Positions 7,706 through 14,536 of a stretch of 19,237 nucleotides of DNA are shown piece after piece. The translations under genes and the position numbers were made by a program. Source of the DNA: a bacterium (GTDB lineage Bacteria > Dependentiae > Babeliae > Babeliales > UASB340); contig DAOVNS010000017.1 of assembly GCA_030630075.1 (NCBI GenBank), positions 1 to 19,237 on the forward strand, read 5' to 3'. Each line of letters opens with the position of its first letter. The first letter of the stretch is position 1. The notes beneath the pieces were generated by a model. The model had not been told where the DNA came from. It made no database searches and worked only from the letters and a program-made list of their open reading frames with translations.

Positions 7706-8882
7706 TAAAGATAAGAATATGGGAATTAATGTATTAAAACTTGGCTGGGAGTTTCCTCCTAATAATTGGGGCGGACTTGGTGTTGCATGTTATGGTGTTG
7801 TTGAGGGTTTGATTCAAAATAATGTAAAAGTTATTTTGGTTTTACCAAATAAACAAAAAAACATATTAAAAAACTGCAAAGTTATTCATGCAATCAGTGT
7901 GAAAAATAATCAAAAAGATGAAAATGTTTATAAAAATCTTTATACAAATTTGTTCAGCAAAATTGTTAATTACGGAAAATCATGCCAAGAAATAGTTAAA
8001 AAAGAAAGCTTTGATATTATCCATGCGCATGATTGGATGACTTTTAAAGCGGCAATTAAATTAAAAAAAATCACAGGAAAGCCTTTGGTTGTTCATGTTC
8101 ATTCTACAGAAGTTGATCGTCAAGGTTGTAAAAATAAAAAACAAAAAATATATGATATAGAAAAATCTGGAATGCAGGTGGCGGACAAAGTTTTTGCGGT
8201 AAGTGAATATACCAAAAATAGAATTATAAAATATTACAAAATCGATGCTGACAAAATTGAAGTTGTTCATAATGCAATATGCATAACCAATAATAAAACA
8301 GAACTTAAAGATATGGAAAAAAAAGTTTACTTAGAAAAACTTAAAAAAAGTAAAAACAAAAAAGTTTTATTCTTAGGAAGATTAACTTTTCAAAAAGGTC
8401 CTGAATATTTTATTAAAGCCGCAAAAAAAGTATTGCAATCGCGCGATGATATTGAATTTATCGTTGCTGGTGATGGTGACATGAAAAATAAACTTATTAA
8501 GTTAGCTTGTAAGTTGGGGATAAGAAAAAAAATTATCTTTACCGGTTTTTTAAAAGGTTCTTTAGTTGATGAAGCGTATAAACTTTCTGATGTTTATGTT
8601 ATGCCGTCTCTTTGCGAACCTTTTGGTCTAGCTCCTTTGGAATCAATAAGAAACAATACACCTGTTATTGTTTCAAAAAATGCAGGTGTTTGTGAAATTA
8701 TAAAAAATTGCCTTAAAATTAATTTTTCGGATACTGATCAGATTGCTAAGAAAATTTTAAAATTAATAAATTCTCCAGATTTGCATCAAAAAATGACGAC
8801 TGAAGGTCTTAAAGAAGTTAGTAAATTAACATGGGACAAGGCTGTTCGGAAATGTATAAAAATTTACGAAATGCTTTATTAA
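7692..8882 (+). CDS. GT4-type glycosyltransferase, glycogen-synthase-like
   Basis: 396 residues from ATG 7692, overlapping the GH15 gene by 14 bp, so likely translationally coupled. An in-frame ATG at 7719 (MGINVLKLGWEFPP) gives a more typical N-terminus and may be the true start. The N-terminal Rossmann half has GWEFPPNNWGGLGVA (acceptor loop), HAHDW and HVHST. The C-terminal half has the donor site: Arg230 and Lys235 in RLTFQKG, the GDG loop, and EPFGLAPLE, the EX7E motif with Glu309 and Glu317. This is the layout of GT4/GT5 alpha-glucan synthases and related retaining transferases. With a glucoamylase upstream and a glucokinase downstream, synthesis of a glycogen-like glucan from NDP-glucose is the likely job; donor and acceptor are not shown by sequence. 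The protein is very lysine-rich compared with GH15. Confidence 0.9.
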   Translation: MLKNNKDKNMGINVLKLGWEFPPNNWGGLGVACYGVVEGLIQNNVKVILVLPNKQKNILKNCKVIHAISVKNNQKDENVYKNLYTNLFSKIVNYGKSCQEIVKKESFDIIHAHDWMTFKAAIKLKKITGKPLVVHVHSTEVDRQGCKNKKQKIYDIEKSGMQVADKVFAVSEYTKNRIIKYYKIDADKIEVVHNAICITNNKTELKDMEKKVYLEKLKKSKNKKVLFLGRLTFQKGPEYFIKAAKKVLQSRDDIEFIVAGDGDMKNKLIKLACKLGIRKKIIFTGFLKGSLVDEAYKLSDVYVMPSLCEPFGLAPLESIRNNTPVIVSKNAGVCEIIKNCLKINFSDTDQIAKKILKLINSPDLHQKMTTEGLKEVSKLTWDKAVRKCIKIYEMLY

Positions 8883-8964
8883 ATTTTTTATGTATTTGAC
8901 GTGAACGCGATAATTATATGCAAAGCAATGAATTTTATCGTTAACTAATTTGGGATATTTTTTT

Positions 8965-9020
8965 GTCATCCTGCCTGTCTGCCGTAGTTTTAACGAAGGT
9001 TGGAACTTGTTTCAGGATCT
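8965..9020. repeat. Nested imperfect palindrome, candidate dispersed repeat element
   Basis: This 56-bp stretch is less AT-rich than its surroundings. Outer arms ATCCTG (8968-8973) and CAGGAT (9013-9018) pair perfectly. Inside, CCGTAGTTTTAACGAAGG (8982-8999) is an imperfect palindrome. The layout resembles short palindromic intergenic elements that are scattered in many bacterial genomes. Only one copy is in the window, so repetition is not shown. It lies 22 bp upstream of the glucokinase ATG, and its right part creates a spurious TTG-initiated extension from 9000. Confidence 0.5.
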
Positions 9021-9029
9021 ATAATTAAT

Positions 9030-9033
9030 GGAG
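9030..9033 (+). promoter_or_regulatory. Ribosome binding site that sets the glucokinase start
   Basis: GGAG lies 8 bases before ATG 9042. The upstream TTG at 9000 has only a poorly placed GAAGG inside the palindromic element, and the extra 14 residues show no family similarity, so 9042 is preferred. Confidence 0.65.
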
Positions 9034-9041
9034 TCATTGAA

Positions 9042-10127
9042 ATGCTTCAGTTTGAAGAAAAAGTTTATAAAAAAAATACTAAATTTAACAAAGATTTAAT
9101 TTTAGTTGGTGATATTGGAGGTACAAAAAGTAGATTTGCAGTTGCAAGTTTAAAAGATAAAAAAATCGATTTGATTTTATCTATTGTTATAGAAAGCAAA
9201 AAGATAAAAGATTTCTACAAAACAATTAATCAGGTTTTGGAATACTTGCAAAACAAATACAAAATAATTATAAAAACGGCAAGTATTGCTGCCGCTGGCA
9301 AAGTATCTAAAGATAGAAAAGTCTTAGAATTAACTAATCTTAAAATCAATTTAGATTCCAAAGTTATTTTAAAACAAACATCTCTCAAAAAACTTTTTTT
9401 ACTTAATGATTATAAAGCTGCGTCATATGGTTTATTGAATTTGAACAAAAAAGATTTTATTCAAATTAGTAATCTTTCGATTATGAGTAAAACTAAAAAA
9501 ATAGAAAAACATACTAAAGTTGTTATTGGAGCGGGGACAGGACTTGGACAGGGAATTTTAATTTGGAACCATTCGACGAGTGGTGGTAAATATATCGCAT
9601 GTCCTTCAGAGGGTGGACATGGGGATTTTGCTGCACAAAATCAAGAAGAGTTAGACTTAATAAGTTTTATTAAAAAAAACAAAAAAATAAAAAAAGAAAT
9701 AAATATTGAATGGGAAGATTTAGTTTCGGGAAAAGGTATACAAAATATTTATAAATTTTTAGAAAGAAAATATAAACCAACAAAATATTCAGAAATCATT
9801 AAGAAGAACAAATATGATCCAGCTTTTATTTCAAAATATAGAACCAAAGATTTAATTTCTAAAAAAACTTTTGAATTATTTGCAAAGTTTTACGCACGAT
9901 ATGCAAAAAATTTTGCATTATCAACTTTAGCTTCGGGCGGAGTTTATATTGTTGGCAAAATTGCTGCAGAAAACATAGATATATTTAAAAACAAAATCTT
10001 TTTTACGGAATTTATTAATAGTTATAAGTTTGGAAACTTTTTATCAGCAACGCCACTTTTTGTCGTTACAAATTATGATTTGGGATTATATGGCGCGGCT
10101 TATTTTGCAAAAATGGAGATTGAATAA
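9042..10127 (+). CDS. glk: Glucokinase (Glk family)
   Basis: 361 residues from ATG 9042. It catalyses ATP-dependent phosphorylation of glucose to glucose-6-phosphate in the cytoplasm. Motifs of the Glk (not ROK) branch appear in order: phosphate-1 loop GDIGGTKSRFAV (from Gly23), catalytic aspartate in LLNDYKAAS (Asp123), phosphate-2 loop GAGTGLGQG, the sugar-binding PSEGGHGDFA (Glu190 to His193), VSGKGIQNIY, and the adenosine-site GGVYIVGKIA. It is about 40 residues longer than E. coli Glk (321 aa), owing to a lysine-rich N-terminal extension and insertions. It would take glucose released by the GH15 enzyme into glycolysis. It stands 159 bp after the GT4 gene and is closed by a strong terminator, so it may have its own promoter, which I could not place. 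The ROK-type cysteine cluster is absent. Confidence 0.93.
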   Translation: MLQFEEKVYKKNTKFNKDLILVGDIGGTKSRFAVASLKDKKIDLILSIVIESKKIKDFYKTINQVLEYLQNKYKIIIKTASIAAAGKVSKDRKVLELTNLKINLDSKVILKQTSLKKLFLLNDYKAASYGLLNLNKKDFIQISNLSIMSKTKKIEKHTKVVIGAGTGLGQGILIWNHSTSGGKYIACPSEGGHGDFAAQNQEELDLISFIKKNKKIKKEINIEWEDLVSGKGIQNIYKFLERKYKPTKYSEIIKKNKYDPAFISKYRTKDLISKKTFELFAKFYARYAKNFALSTLASGGVYIVGKIAAENIDIFKNKIFFTEFINSYKFGNFLSATPLFVVTNYDLGLYGAAYFAKMEIE

Positions 10128-10142
10128 ACATAAGATTTGTTT

Positions 10143-10182
10143 AATATCGCGGTATAGATTTATACCGCGATATTATTTTTTT
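10143..10182 (+). terminator. Intrinsic terminator of the glucokinase gene
   Basis: A perfect 14-bp stem, AATATCGCGGTATA with its complement (10143-10156 and 10161-10174), with loop GATT, is followed by ATTTTTTT. The stop codon of the convergent thioredoxin gene (10183-10181) lies in the T-run, so the hairpin also sits directly behind that gene. Confidence 0.9.
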
Positions 10183-10636
10183 ATTTTTTAATAATTTCTT
10201 TAATTTTTTCTTTAAAGTCGTTTTCGTCCATTCCACCTTCTATTTTTTCTACAATTTTTCCATCTTTAAAGAAAATAAAAGTTGGAACTCCTTTAACTTC
10301 ATATTTAGTTGCCAATTCTTTTTGTTTATCTGCATCAACTTGTGTAAATTTCATTTTACCTACAAATTCATCTGCAGATTTTTCAAAAACAGGAGCCATT
10401 GTTTTGCATGCTCCGCACCAGTCTGTTTCGAATTTTACAATAACGGGCTTATCGCAGTTTAAAACTTTTTTAGAAAAGTCTGATTCAGAATTTATTTTAA
10501 GAATGTTTGTATCGATTATTTCTTCTTGAGGGGGTTTTTGTGCAAACCACTTATCGAATGGTTCACATCCGCTAAATAATATTAAGCCAATTGTGAGTAG
10601 CGGCATTGCCAATAATGATACTGTAATTTTTTTCAT
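10181..10636 (-). CDS. Thioredoxin-domain lipoprotein
   Basis: 151 residues; ATG start with AAGGAGA 7 bases upstream. Residues 1-23 are a signal peptide (MKK then a long hydrophobic run) ending in LFSGC, a lipobox with Cys24 as the lipidated residue. Phe at -3 is less usual than Leu, but the overall pattern fits. A linker (25-45) leads to a full thioredoxin fold: WCGAC (Cys74, Cys77), VDADKQKELATKYEV, and the cis-proline motif GVPTFIFF. A third cysteine (Cys61) is outside the active site. WCGAC rather than WCGPC may raise the redox potential slightly. A membrane-tethered extracytoplasmic thioredoxin is expected to take electrons from the CcdA-like protein (4813-5679) and reduce exported proteins; partner choice is inference. 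It is divergent from ftsL and convergent with glk. Confidence 0.93.
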   Translation of the reverse strand: MKKITVSLLAMPLLTIGLILFSGCEPFDKWFAQKPPQEEIIDTNILKINSESDFSKKVLNCDKPVIVKFETDWCGACKTMAPVFEKSADEFVGKMKFTQVDADKQKELATKYEVKGVPTFIFFKDGKIVEKIEGGMDENDFKEKIKEIIKK

Positions 10637-10759
10637 GCTCTTCTCCTTTAATATAGAAAATAGGTATAAATAAATCCAAAATTGATAATATCTGGAAAAA
10701 ACTAATTTGCCTATATAGTCTAATTTTTATACAGAGGCTGTTTAAGTATTTGGAAAAAA

Positions 10760-11029
10760 ATGATTAAAGTAAGGTTTTTAACAATATTGTTCGTAATAAA
10801 TCTTGTTTTTATTTTCACAAAGATTTACCAACATAATCTATTGATTAGTCTTACCTACGAAAAACAAAGAATTGAAAATAAAAAAAATAATTTAAAAAAA
10901 CAAAAAAATGATTTAAGAATTCAATATTTTACAATGATTGATCAGGAGAAAGTTTGGAACTTAGCAAAGTCAAAATTAGGATTGCAACCTTTGCGCTTAT
11001 CGCAAGTAACAACTTTTTCCCGAAGATAA
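10760..11029 (+). CDS. ftsL: FtsL-like cell division protein
   Basis: 89 residues. A short cytoplasmic start (MIKVR) is followed by one membrane helix (about 6-20) and then a charged coiled coil (about 30-60: EKQRIENKKNNLKKQKNDL), ending with a segment of the form EKVWNLAKSKLGLQP, typical of the FtsL/DivIC C-terminus. FtsL works with FtsB/DivIC to activate septal FtsWI. Sequence identity in this family is low, so the call rests on size, topology and position 22 bp upstream of ftsI, the usual order in the dcw cluster. The ribosome site (TGGA) is weak. The alternative is another small coiled-coil division protein of the same type (FtsB/DivIC). Confidence 0.8.
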   Translation: MIKVRFLTILFVINLVFIFTKIYQHNLLISLTYEKQRIENKKNNLKKQKNDLRIQYFTMIDQEKVWNLAKSKLGLQPLRLSQVTTFSRR

Positions 11030-11051
11030 TCAATTTTGGGATTAAATTTAA

Positions 11052-12683
11052 ATGATAAAAAAAGATTATAAACCTAGAGTTTTTATAGTTTTTCTTACCT
11101 TCTTTGTATTGTTTTCAATAGTTCTTATTAGGCTTTATTTAATTCAAATTTATCGTAAAGAGTTTTTTAACAATCTTGCACGGCAGCAATACGACGTTGA
11201 ACTAAAAATTAATCCTGCAAGAGCAAAAATTTATGACAGAAATCATGTTCCTCTTGCGGTTAACAAAGAATTGCTTTCGGCTTTTATTTTGCCTGCCCAA
11301 TTTAGTGAATCAGATAAGATCGAAAACTTTTTAAAAAAGAATTATAAAAACGTTTTTAAAAAAATAAAAAAAGATAGAAACAAAAAATTTTTATGGCTAG
11401 AAAGAAAGCTATCTCCCGATCGTCTTGAATGGTTGAAAAAAAATAATCTAAAAGATATTCATTTTGTTGAAGAATTTCAACGTTTTTATCCTTATCCAAC
11501 AACTTCTCCCGTTGTTGGTTTTACTGATATAGATAACGTTGGAATTGCTGGTACGGAATTACAATTTAATGATCGGCTTGCAGGAATACCAACAATTATT
11601 AGCATTAAAAAAGATGCACGATCTGGACACTTTTATTTTGAAAAAGAAGTTATTCAACAAGGACACAAGGGTTCGCCCGTAACTTTAACACTTGATAAAA
11701 ATCTACAATTTTTGGCGTATCAGGAACTTAAAAAGAGTGTTGAAGAATTTAATGCAGTTTCCGGATCGGTTTTAATTTTGAATCCAGAAAATGGTGAAAT
11801 TATTTCGATGGTGAATTTTCCTGGTTTTGATCCAAACTTAAAAAATATTCAAAATTTAGAATTTACTAAAAATAATATTGTTACAGAATGTTACGAATTA
11901 GGTTCTGTTGTAAAAGCTTTTACCGCACTTGCGAGCTTAGAAGAAGAAGTTACAACACCTGATGAAGAATTTGATTGCGAAGGTAAGTTTGCGTATATCG
12001 ATAAATTTAAAGTTGAAAACTGGAAGTCGCTTGGTGTTTTATCTTTTTCTGATGTTATAAAATATTCAAGTAATGTTGGTGTTGCAAAAGTTATAAAAAG
12101 ATTAGGTCCCAAGTTTTATACACATTTGCGAAGATTGGGTTTTGGAGATAAAACAGATATTCAATTTCCTGGTGAACGCGAAGGTTTTGTAAATCCACCA
12201 GAAAAATGGTCGCGTTCTTCTTTAATTGTTTTATCTTTTGGTTACGAAATTATGTCAACGATTTTACAACTAGGCAAAGCGTTTTCTATTATCGCAAACG
12301 GTGGATATGATATTGAACCTGTTTTAATTAAAGATCCTGTAAGGTTGCAAAATACATTTCGCAAAAAGATTTATTCCGATAAAGCGATACAAGAAACAAA
12401 AAATATTCTGCAAACGATCGGTGAGCGTTATGCAAAAGGTCTTGATGGTTACAAGATCATGGGAAAAACCGGAACCGCGAGATGCGTTAAAAATGGTAAG
12501 TATTCAAATAGGGATCACATTTATTCTTTTTGTGGAATTGTAGAAAAAGATGATTATAAACGTGTGATTGTTACTTTTATAAAGGAACCAAAAGGAGCAG
12601 GATGGTGGGCTTCACAAATCACTGCCCCTTTATTTAATCGTGTTGCCGAAAAAATGATTATTCACGATTTAATGAATCACTGA
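11052..12683 (+). CDS. ftsI: Peptidoglycan transpeptidase FtsI (class B penicillin-binding protein)
   Basis: 543 residues. It crosslinks septal peptidoglycan, anchored by one N-terminal helix (about 9-29, FIVFLTFFVLFSIVLIRLYL). The pedestal domain starts with ARAKIYDRNHVPLA, the form of the class B RGxIxDRNG motif. The transpeptidase domain has all three active-site motifs: S285-V-V-K288, S339-S-N341 and K472-T-G474. GTELQFNDRLAG and DARSG are also typical. One small change is ELGS in place of the usual EPGS before the catalytic serine. It follows ftsL, but no murE, mraY or ftsW comes after it, so only a fragment of the dcw cluster is here. The catalytic set is complete, so septal wall synthesis should be active. 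Confidence 0.95.
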   Translation: MIKKDYKPRVFIVFLTFFVLFSIVLIRLYLIQIYRKEFFNNLARQQYDVELKINPARAKIYDRNHVPLAVNKELLSAFILPAQFSESDKIENFLKKNYKNVFKKIKKDRNKKFLWLERKLSPDRLEWLKKNNLKDIHFVEEFQRFYPYPTTSPVVGFTDIDNVGIAGTELQFNDRLAGIPTIISIKKDARSGHFYFEKEVIQQGHKGSPVTLTLDKNLQFLAYQELKKSVEEFNAVSGSVLILNPENGEIISMVNFPGFDPNLKNIQNLEFTKNNIVTECYELGSVVKAFTALASLEEEVTTPDEEFDCEGKFAYIDKFKVENWKSLGVLSFSDVIKYSSNVGVAKVIKRLGPKFYTHLRRLGFGDKTDIQFPGEREGFVNPPEKWSRSSLIVLSFGYEIMSTILQLGKAFSIIANGGYDIEPVLIKDPVRLQNTFRKKIYSDKAIQETKNILQTIGERYAKGLDGYKIMGKTGTARCVKNGKYSNRDHIYSFCGIVEKDDYKRVIVTFIKEPKGAGWWASQITAPLFNRVAEKMIIHDLMNH

Positions 12684-12709
12684 TTCCTGGAATTGTGAAT
12701 AATCATTTT
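12651..12709. terminator. Long hairpin between convergent ftsI and the 186-aa gene
   Basis: Perfect 15-bp arms AAAATGATTATTCAC (12651-12665) and its complement (12695-12709) enclose a 29-base loop that has its own small hairpin (GAATC-ACT-GATTC, 12674-12686). On the minus strand the stem is followed at once by six T, so it should stop transcripts of the 186-aa gene. On the plus strand the T-run is short (TTTTCTC). The left arm lies inside the ftsI coding sequence. Confidence 0.7.
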
Positions 12710-12743
12710 CTCAAAGTTATGTGCTTTTATTCTTGAAGATTTA

Positions 12744-13304
12744 TTATTTTGTACGCACCAATAACTGTTGAATGTTTTTGTACTCAGAATGGTCAAATTC
12801 TTTTGATAGATCTTCTGCTTTTGTATACAGGATTGTGATTTCGTTTTGAAGCTCTCTATTTTTATCTTGTTGTTGGGCGTTTGAGTGAGCTTGAAGTTCT
12901 TGGAATAGTTCTTCGTACGCACTTCCTATTTTTTTAATTTCTTCGGATGTAGGTATTTTTTTTCCATCTAATATATTGTCTTCTAATCTAGAAAGAATAT
13001 TTCTTGCTTCGATTAATCTTTCCGTTTTAAATTCAAGATCTTTTTTTAATCTATTTATTTTGCCGCACTTGCTTAGTTTTTTTAATCTTTCTTTGCCAAG
13101 CTCTTCTTTTTGTTTCATAAACAGAATAAGAATAGCTATTGTTGCTGATCCTGCAGCTATTATTTTTAATGCAATATTATTGTTAGGTTCGGGCTGCTCT
13201 TTAGGGGTATTAAATTCAACATTTTCATTTTTAAGATAAACGTTTGTAGTTGTTAAAGAACAAATTAATGTAAACAGAGTAAATTTTATAATTTTATTAT
13301 TCAT
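12744..13304 (-). CDS. Exported or membrane coiled-coil protein of unknown function
   Basis: 186 residues; ATG start with AAGGAAA upstream. Residues about 5-20 are a hydrophobic signal segment, followed by a short Pro/Asn/Glu-rich stretch (27-43). A second membrane helix (44-63, IALKIIAAGSATIAILILF) comes next. The remaining 120 residues are highly charged and helical, with heptad-like spacing, and predicted coiled coil. I recognise no enzyme motif or family. The signal, membrane helix and coiled-coil parts echo the N-terminal half of the ATAD3-like protein at 1-863, but I see no clear sequence identity. If the first segment is cleaved, the coiled coil would face the cytoplasm. It is a single-gene unit with its own candidate promoter and terminator. 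Confidence 0.8.
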   Translation of the reverse strand: MNNKIIKFTLFTLICSLTTTNVYLKNENVEFNTPKEQPEPNNNIALKIIAAGSATIAILILFMKQKEELGKERLKKLSKCGKINRLKKDLEFKTERLIEARNILSRLEDNILDGKKIPTSEEIKKIGSAYEELFQELQAHSNAQQQDKNRELQNEITILYTKAEDLSKEFDHSEYKNIQQLLVRTK

Positions 13305-13378
13305 ATGTTTCCTTTTCGAAAGAATGTATTTAAATATTAGGTATTAATAAACATAATACCCACCCAACAGAATAAATT

Positions 13379-13406
13379 ATTTTATTACAAAAAGCGTTAT
13401 TGTAAA
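13379..13406 (-). promoter_or_regulatory. Candidate sigma70-type promoter for the 186-aa gene
   Basis: On the minus strand TTTACA (13406-13401), 16-bp spacer, TAAAAT (13384-13379), about 75 bp before the ATG at 13304. It lies between the inverted-repeat element and the gene, where a promoter is expected. Confidence 0.5.
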
Positions 13407-13444
13407 GCAAATATTTATATAAATTAAAAGAGGGCGAGTTAGGT

Positions 13445-13503
13445 ATCCTAACGCTTACGCATTAGGCTAAAAACTAAGTGTCGCATCCTTACGGAAGCTT
13501 AAT
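13445..13503. repeat. Left arm of a 59-bp inverted repeat
   Basis: Reverse complement of 13621-13679 with two mismatches (at 13472 and 13483), 57 of 59 identical. It folds into two hairpins that share a TTAC loop: CCTAACGC-TTAC-GCATTAGG (13447-13466, one mismatched pair) and GCATCC-TTAC-GGAAGC (13483-13498, one mismatched pair). The arm ends sharply on both sides. Confidence 0.93.
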
Positions 13504-13620
13504 TAATTCAATCTAAGCAATATTATATTATTTAAAAATAAAACTTAGTTAATTCTCCCAAGTATTAATTTATTCTTTCGCGCTATTACACGATAAAATA
13601 AATACATGAAAATTTGTTCT

Positions 13621-13679
13621 ATTAAGCTTCCGTAAGGATGTGACACTTAGTGTTTAGCCTAATGCGTAAGCGTTAGGAT
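13621..13679. repeat. Right arm of the 59-bp inverted repeat, overlapping the end of the 276-aa gene
   Basis: Mirror of 13445-13503. It includes the perfect small palindrome ACACT-T-AGTGT (13643-13653), which the left arm has lost through one base change. The outermost bases TCCTAA, read on the minus strand, are the last serine codon and the stop codon of the 276-aa gene. Confidence 0.93.
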
Positions 13680-14503
13680 GAAAAACTTGCAACTTCTGGC
13701 AATGCATTGTTAATTAATTGACCTTTAGTTTCAATATATTCTTCTAATTGTTTAAATCCCATATCAATCAATTTGCGTACAATTTCTTGAGCTTGAATTT
13801 CTGTAAGATTTATTTTTTTATCTTGTAAGTATTGGTCGTGAATTTGATCTAGTAATGCATGTAATTTTATTGCAACTTTGTCTTTATTATCTGGCCATTC
13901 TAGTATTACTTGTGTAAGTATTTGTAAATTTACATTTACTTTTTTAGTAATCTTTTTTTGACCAAAATATAATAGACGAATGATTACGTAAGCTGTTATT
14001 GAGGCTATTGATGGAATTACTAATCCTGCAATTTGTTGTTCTTTATACCAAGTATTGAATGAATCTTTAAATGAAGAAGGTGTTCCGCCATACCAATTTT
14101 TTATGTAACTAATTGTTGGTCCACCAAGATAACAGGCTAGTAATGTCGCAAGAGGAATAATTGTTGAACCTTCTTTTGTAAGACTTTTAAGCAGTCTGTT
14201 TTTTTGTTGATTAAGAAAGTCTTTGTTTTGTGCCATAAATGCTTGCAACAAAACATCTAGGTTTAAAACTTGGCTCAAAACTGGATCATCAATTATTGTA
14301 GGTCTTACTAGGTCTAACTCGGTGATTATTGTTTCTGTTTCAAAAACTTCTTCGGGAGCAATTTCTTCTAATGAAATTTCTTCGGTAATGTTTTCTGCGA
14401 AACTGGTTTCTGTGGAAATATTTTCTTCTTCTGCAAAAATTATGTTGTTTGTAAAAATTGATACAAACAATGCAGACACTAAAATTAATTTACTCTTCAT
14501 CAT
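13673..14503 (-). CDS. Exported membrane protein of unknown function, paralogue A of a tandem pair
   Basis: 276 residues; ATG with AAGGAGAAGGGAAG upstream. The protein has a signal peptide (4-23), an acidic Glu/Thr-rich segment (about 25-65), two hydrophobic segments (about 110-128 and 158-180) and a helical C-terminal domain (about 190-255). That domain shares with the next protein (14537-15355) the spaced pattern NLxxLT, W, LH, QYLxxKKxNxxExxAQxI, so the two arose by duplication. No known family or active site is recognised. It is the second gene of a two-gene operon, 33 bp behind its paralogue. Its last codon and stop lie in the right arm of the inverted repeat, so the original C-terminus may have been different and altered by insertion of the element. 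Confidence 0.85.
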   Translation of the reverse strand: MMKSKLILVSALFVSIFTNNIIFAEEENISTETSFAENITEEISLEEIAPEEVFETETIITELDLVRPTIIDDPVLSQVLNLDVLLQAFMAQNKDFLNQQKNRLLKSLTKEGSTIIPLATLLACYLGGPTISYIKNWYGGTPSSFKDSFNTWYKEQQIAGLVIPSIASITAYVIIRLLYFGQKKITKKVNVNLQILTQVILEWPDNKDKVAIKLHALLDQIHDQYLQDKKINLTEIQAQEIVRKLIDMGFKQLEEYIETKGQLINNALPEVASFSS

Positions 14504-14536
14504 CTTCTTCCCTTCTCCTTTTTATAGATTACAACC

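Larger units (their letters stand above)
13445..13679. mobile_element. Candidate non-coding inverted-repeat element (MITE- or REPIN-like)
   Basis: Two 59-bp inverted arms flank a 117-bp AT-rich core (13504-13620) with no open frame of note. The whole 235-bp unit looks like a miniature inverted-repeat element or a pair of REP-type palindromes. I see no clear target-site duplication and no transposase. It fills most of the 368-bp stretch (13305-13672) between the 186-aa gene and the 276-aa gene; the rest of that stretch holds only the candidate promoter at 13379-13406. Confidence 0.45.

Noticed and set aside
8896..8920. Promoter for glucokinase starting with TTGACG downstream of GT4
   Set aside because: No TATAAT-like box is found 16-18 bp after the TTGACG; the nearest AT-rich hexamers are at 12-14 bp.
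9000..9041. TTG-initiated extension of glucokinase
   Set aside because: The extra codons derive from the palindromic element, while ATG 9042 has GGAG at good spacing.
10727..10737. ATACAGAGGC in the ftsL leader, also present in the adk leader (16306-16315, minus)
   Set aside because: A single 10-base match in 19 kb of biased sequence is expected by chance.
12677..12922. Minus-strand frame of 81 codons
   Set aside because: It overlaps the 3' part of the 186-aa gene in another frame and runs through the terminator region; no coding signs.
13445..13679. CRISPR array
   Set aside because: There are only two repeat copies, in inverted not direct orientation, with one long spacer and no cas gene.
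13445..13679. tRNA or other standard RNA gene
   Set aside because: The hairpins have 4-base TTAC loops and no cloverleaf, anticodon arm or TTCGA-type T-loop.
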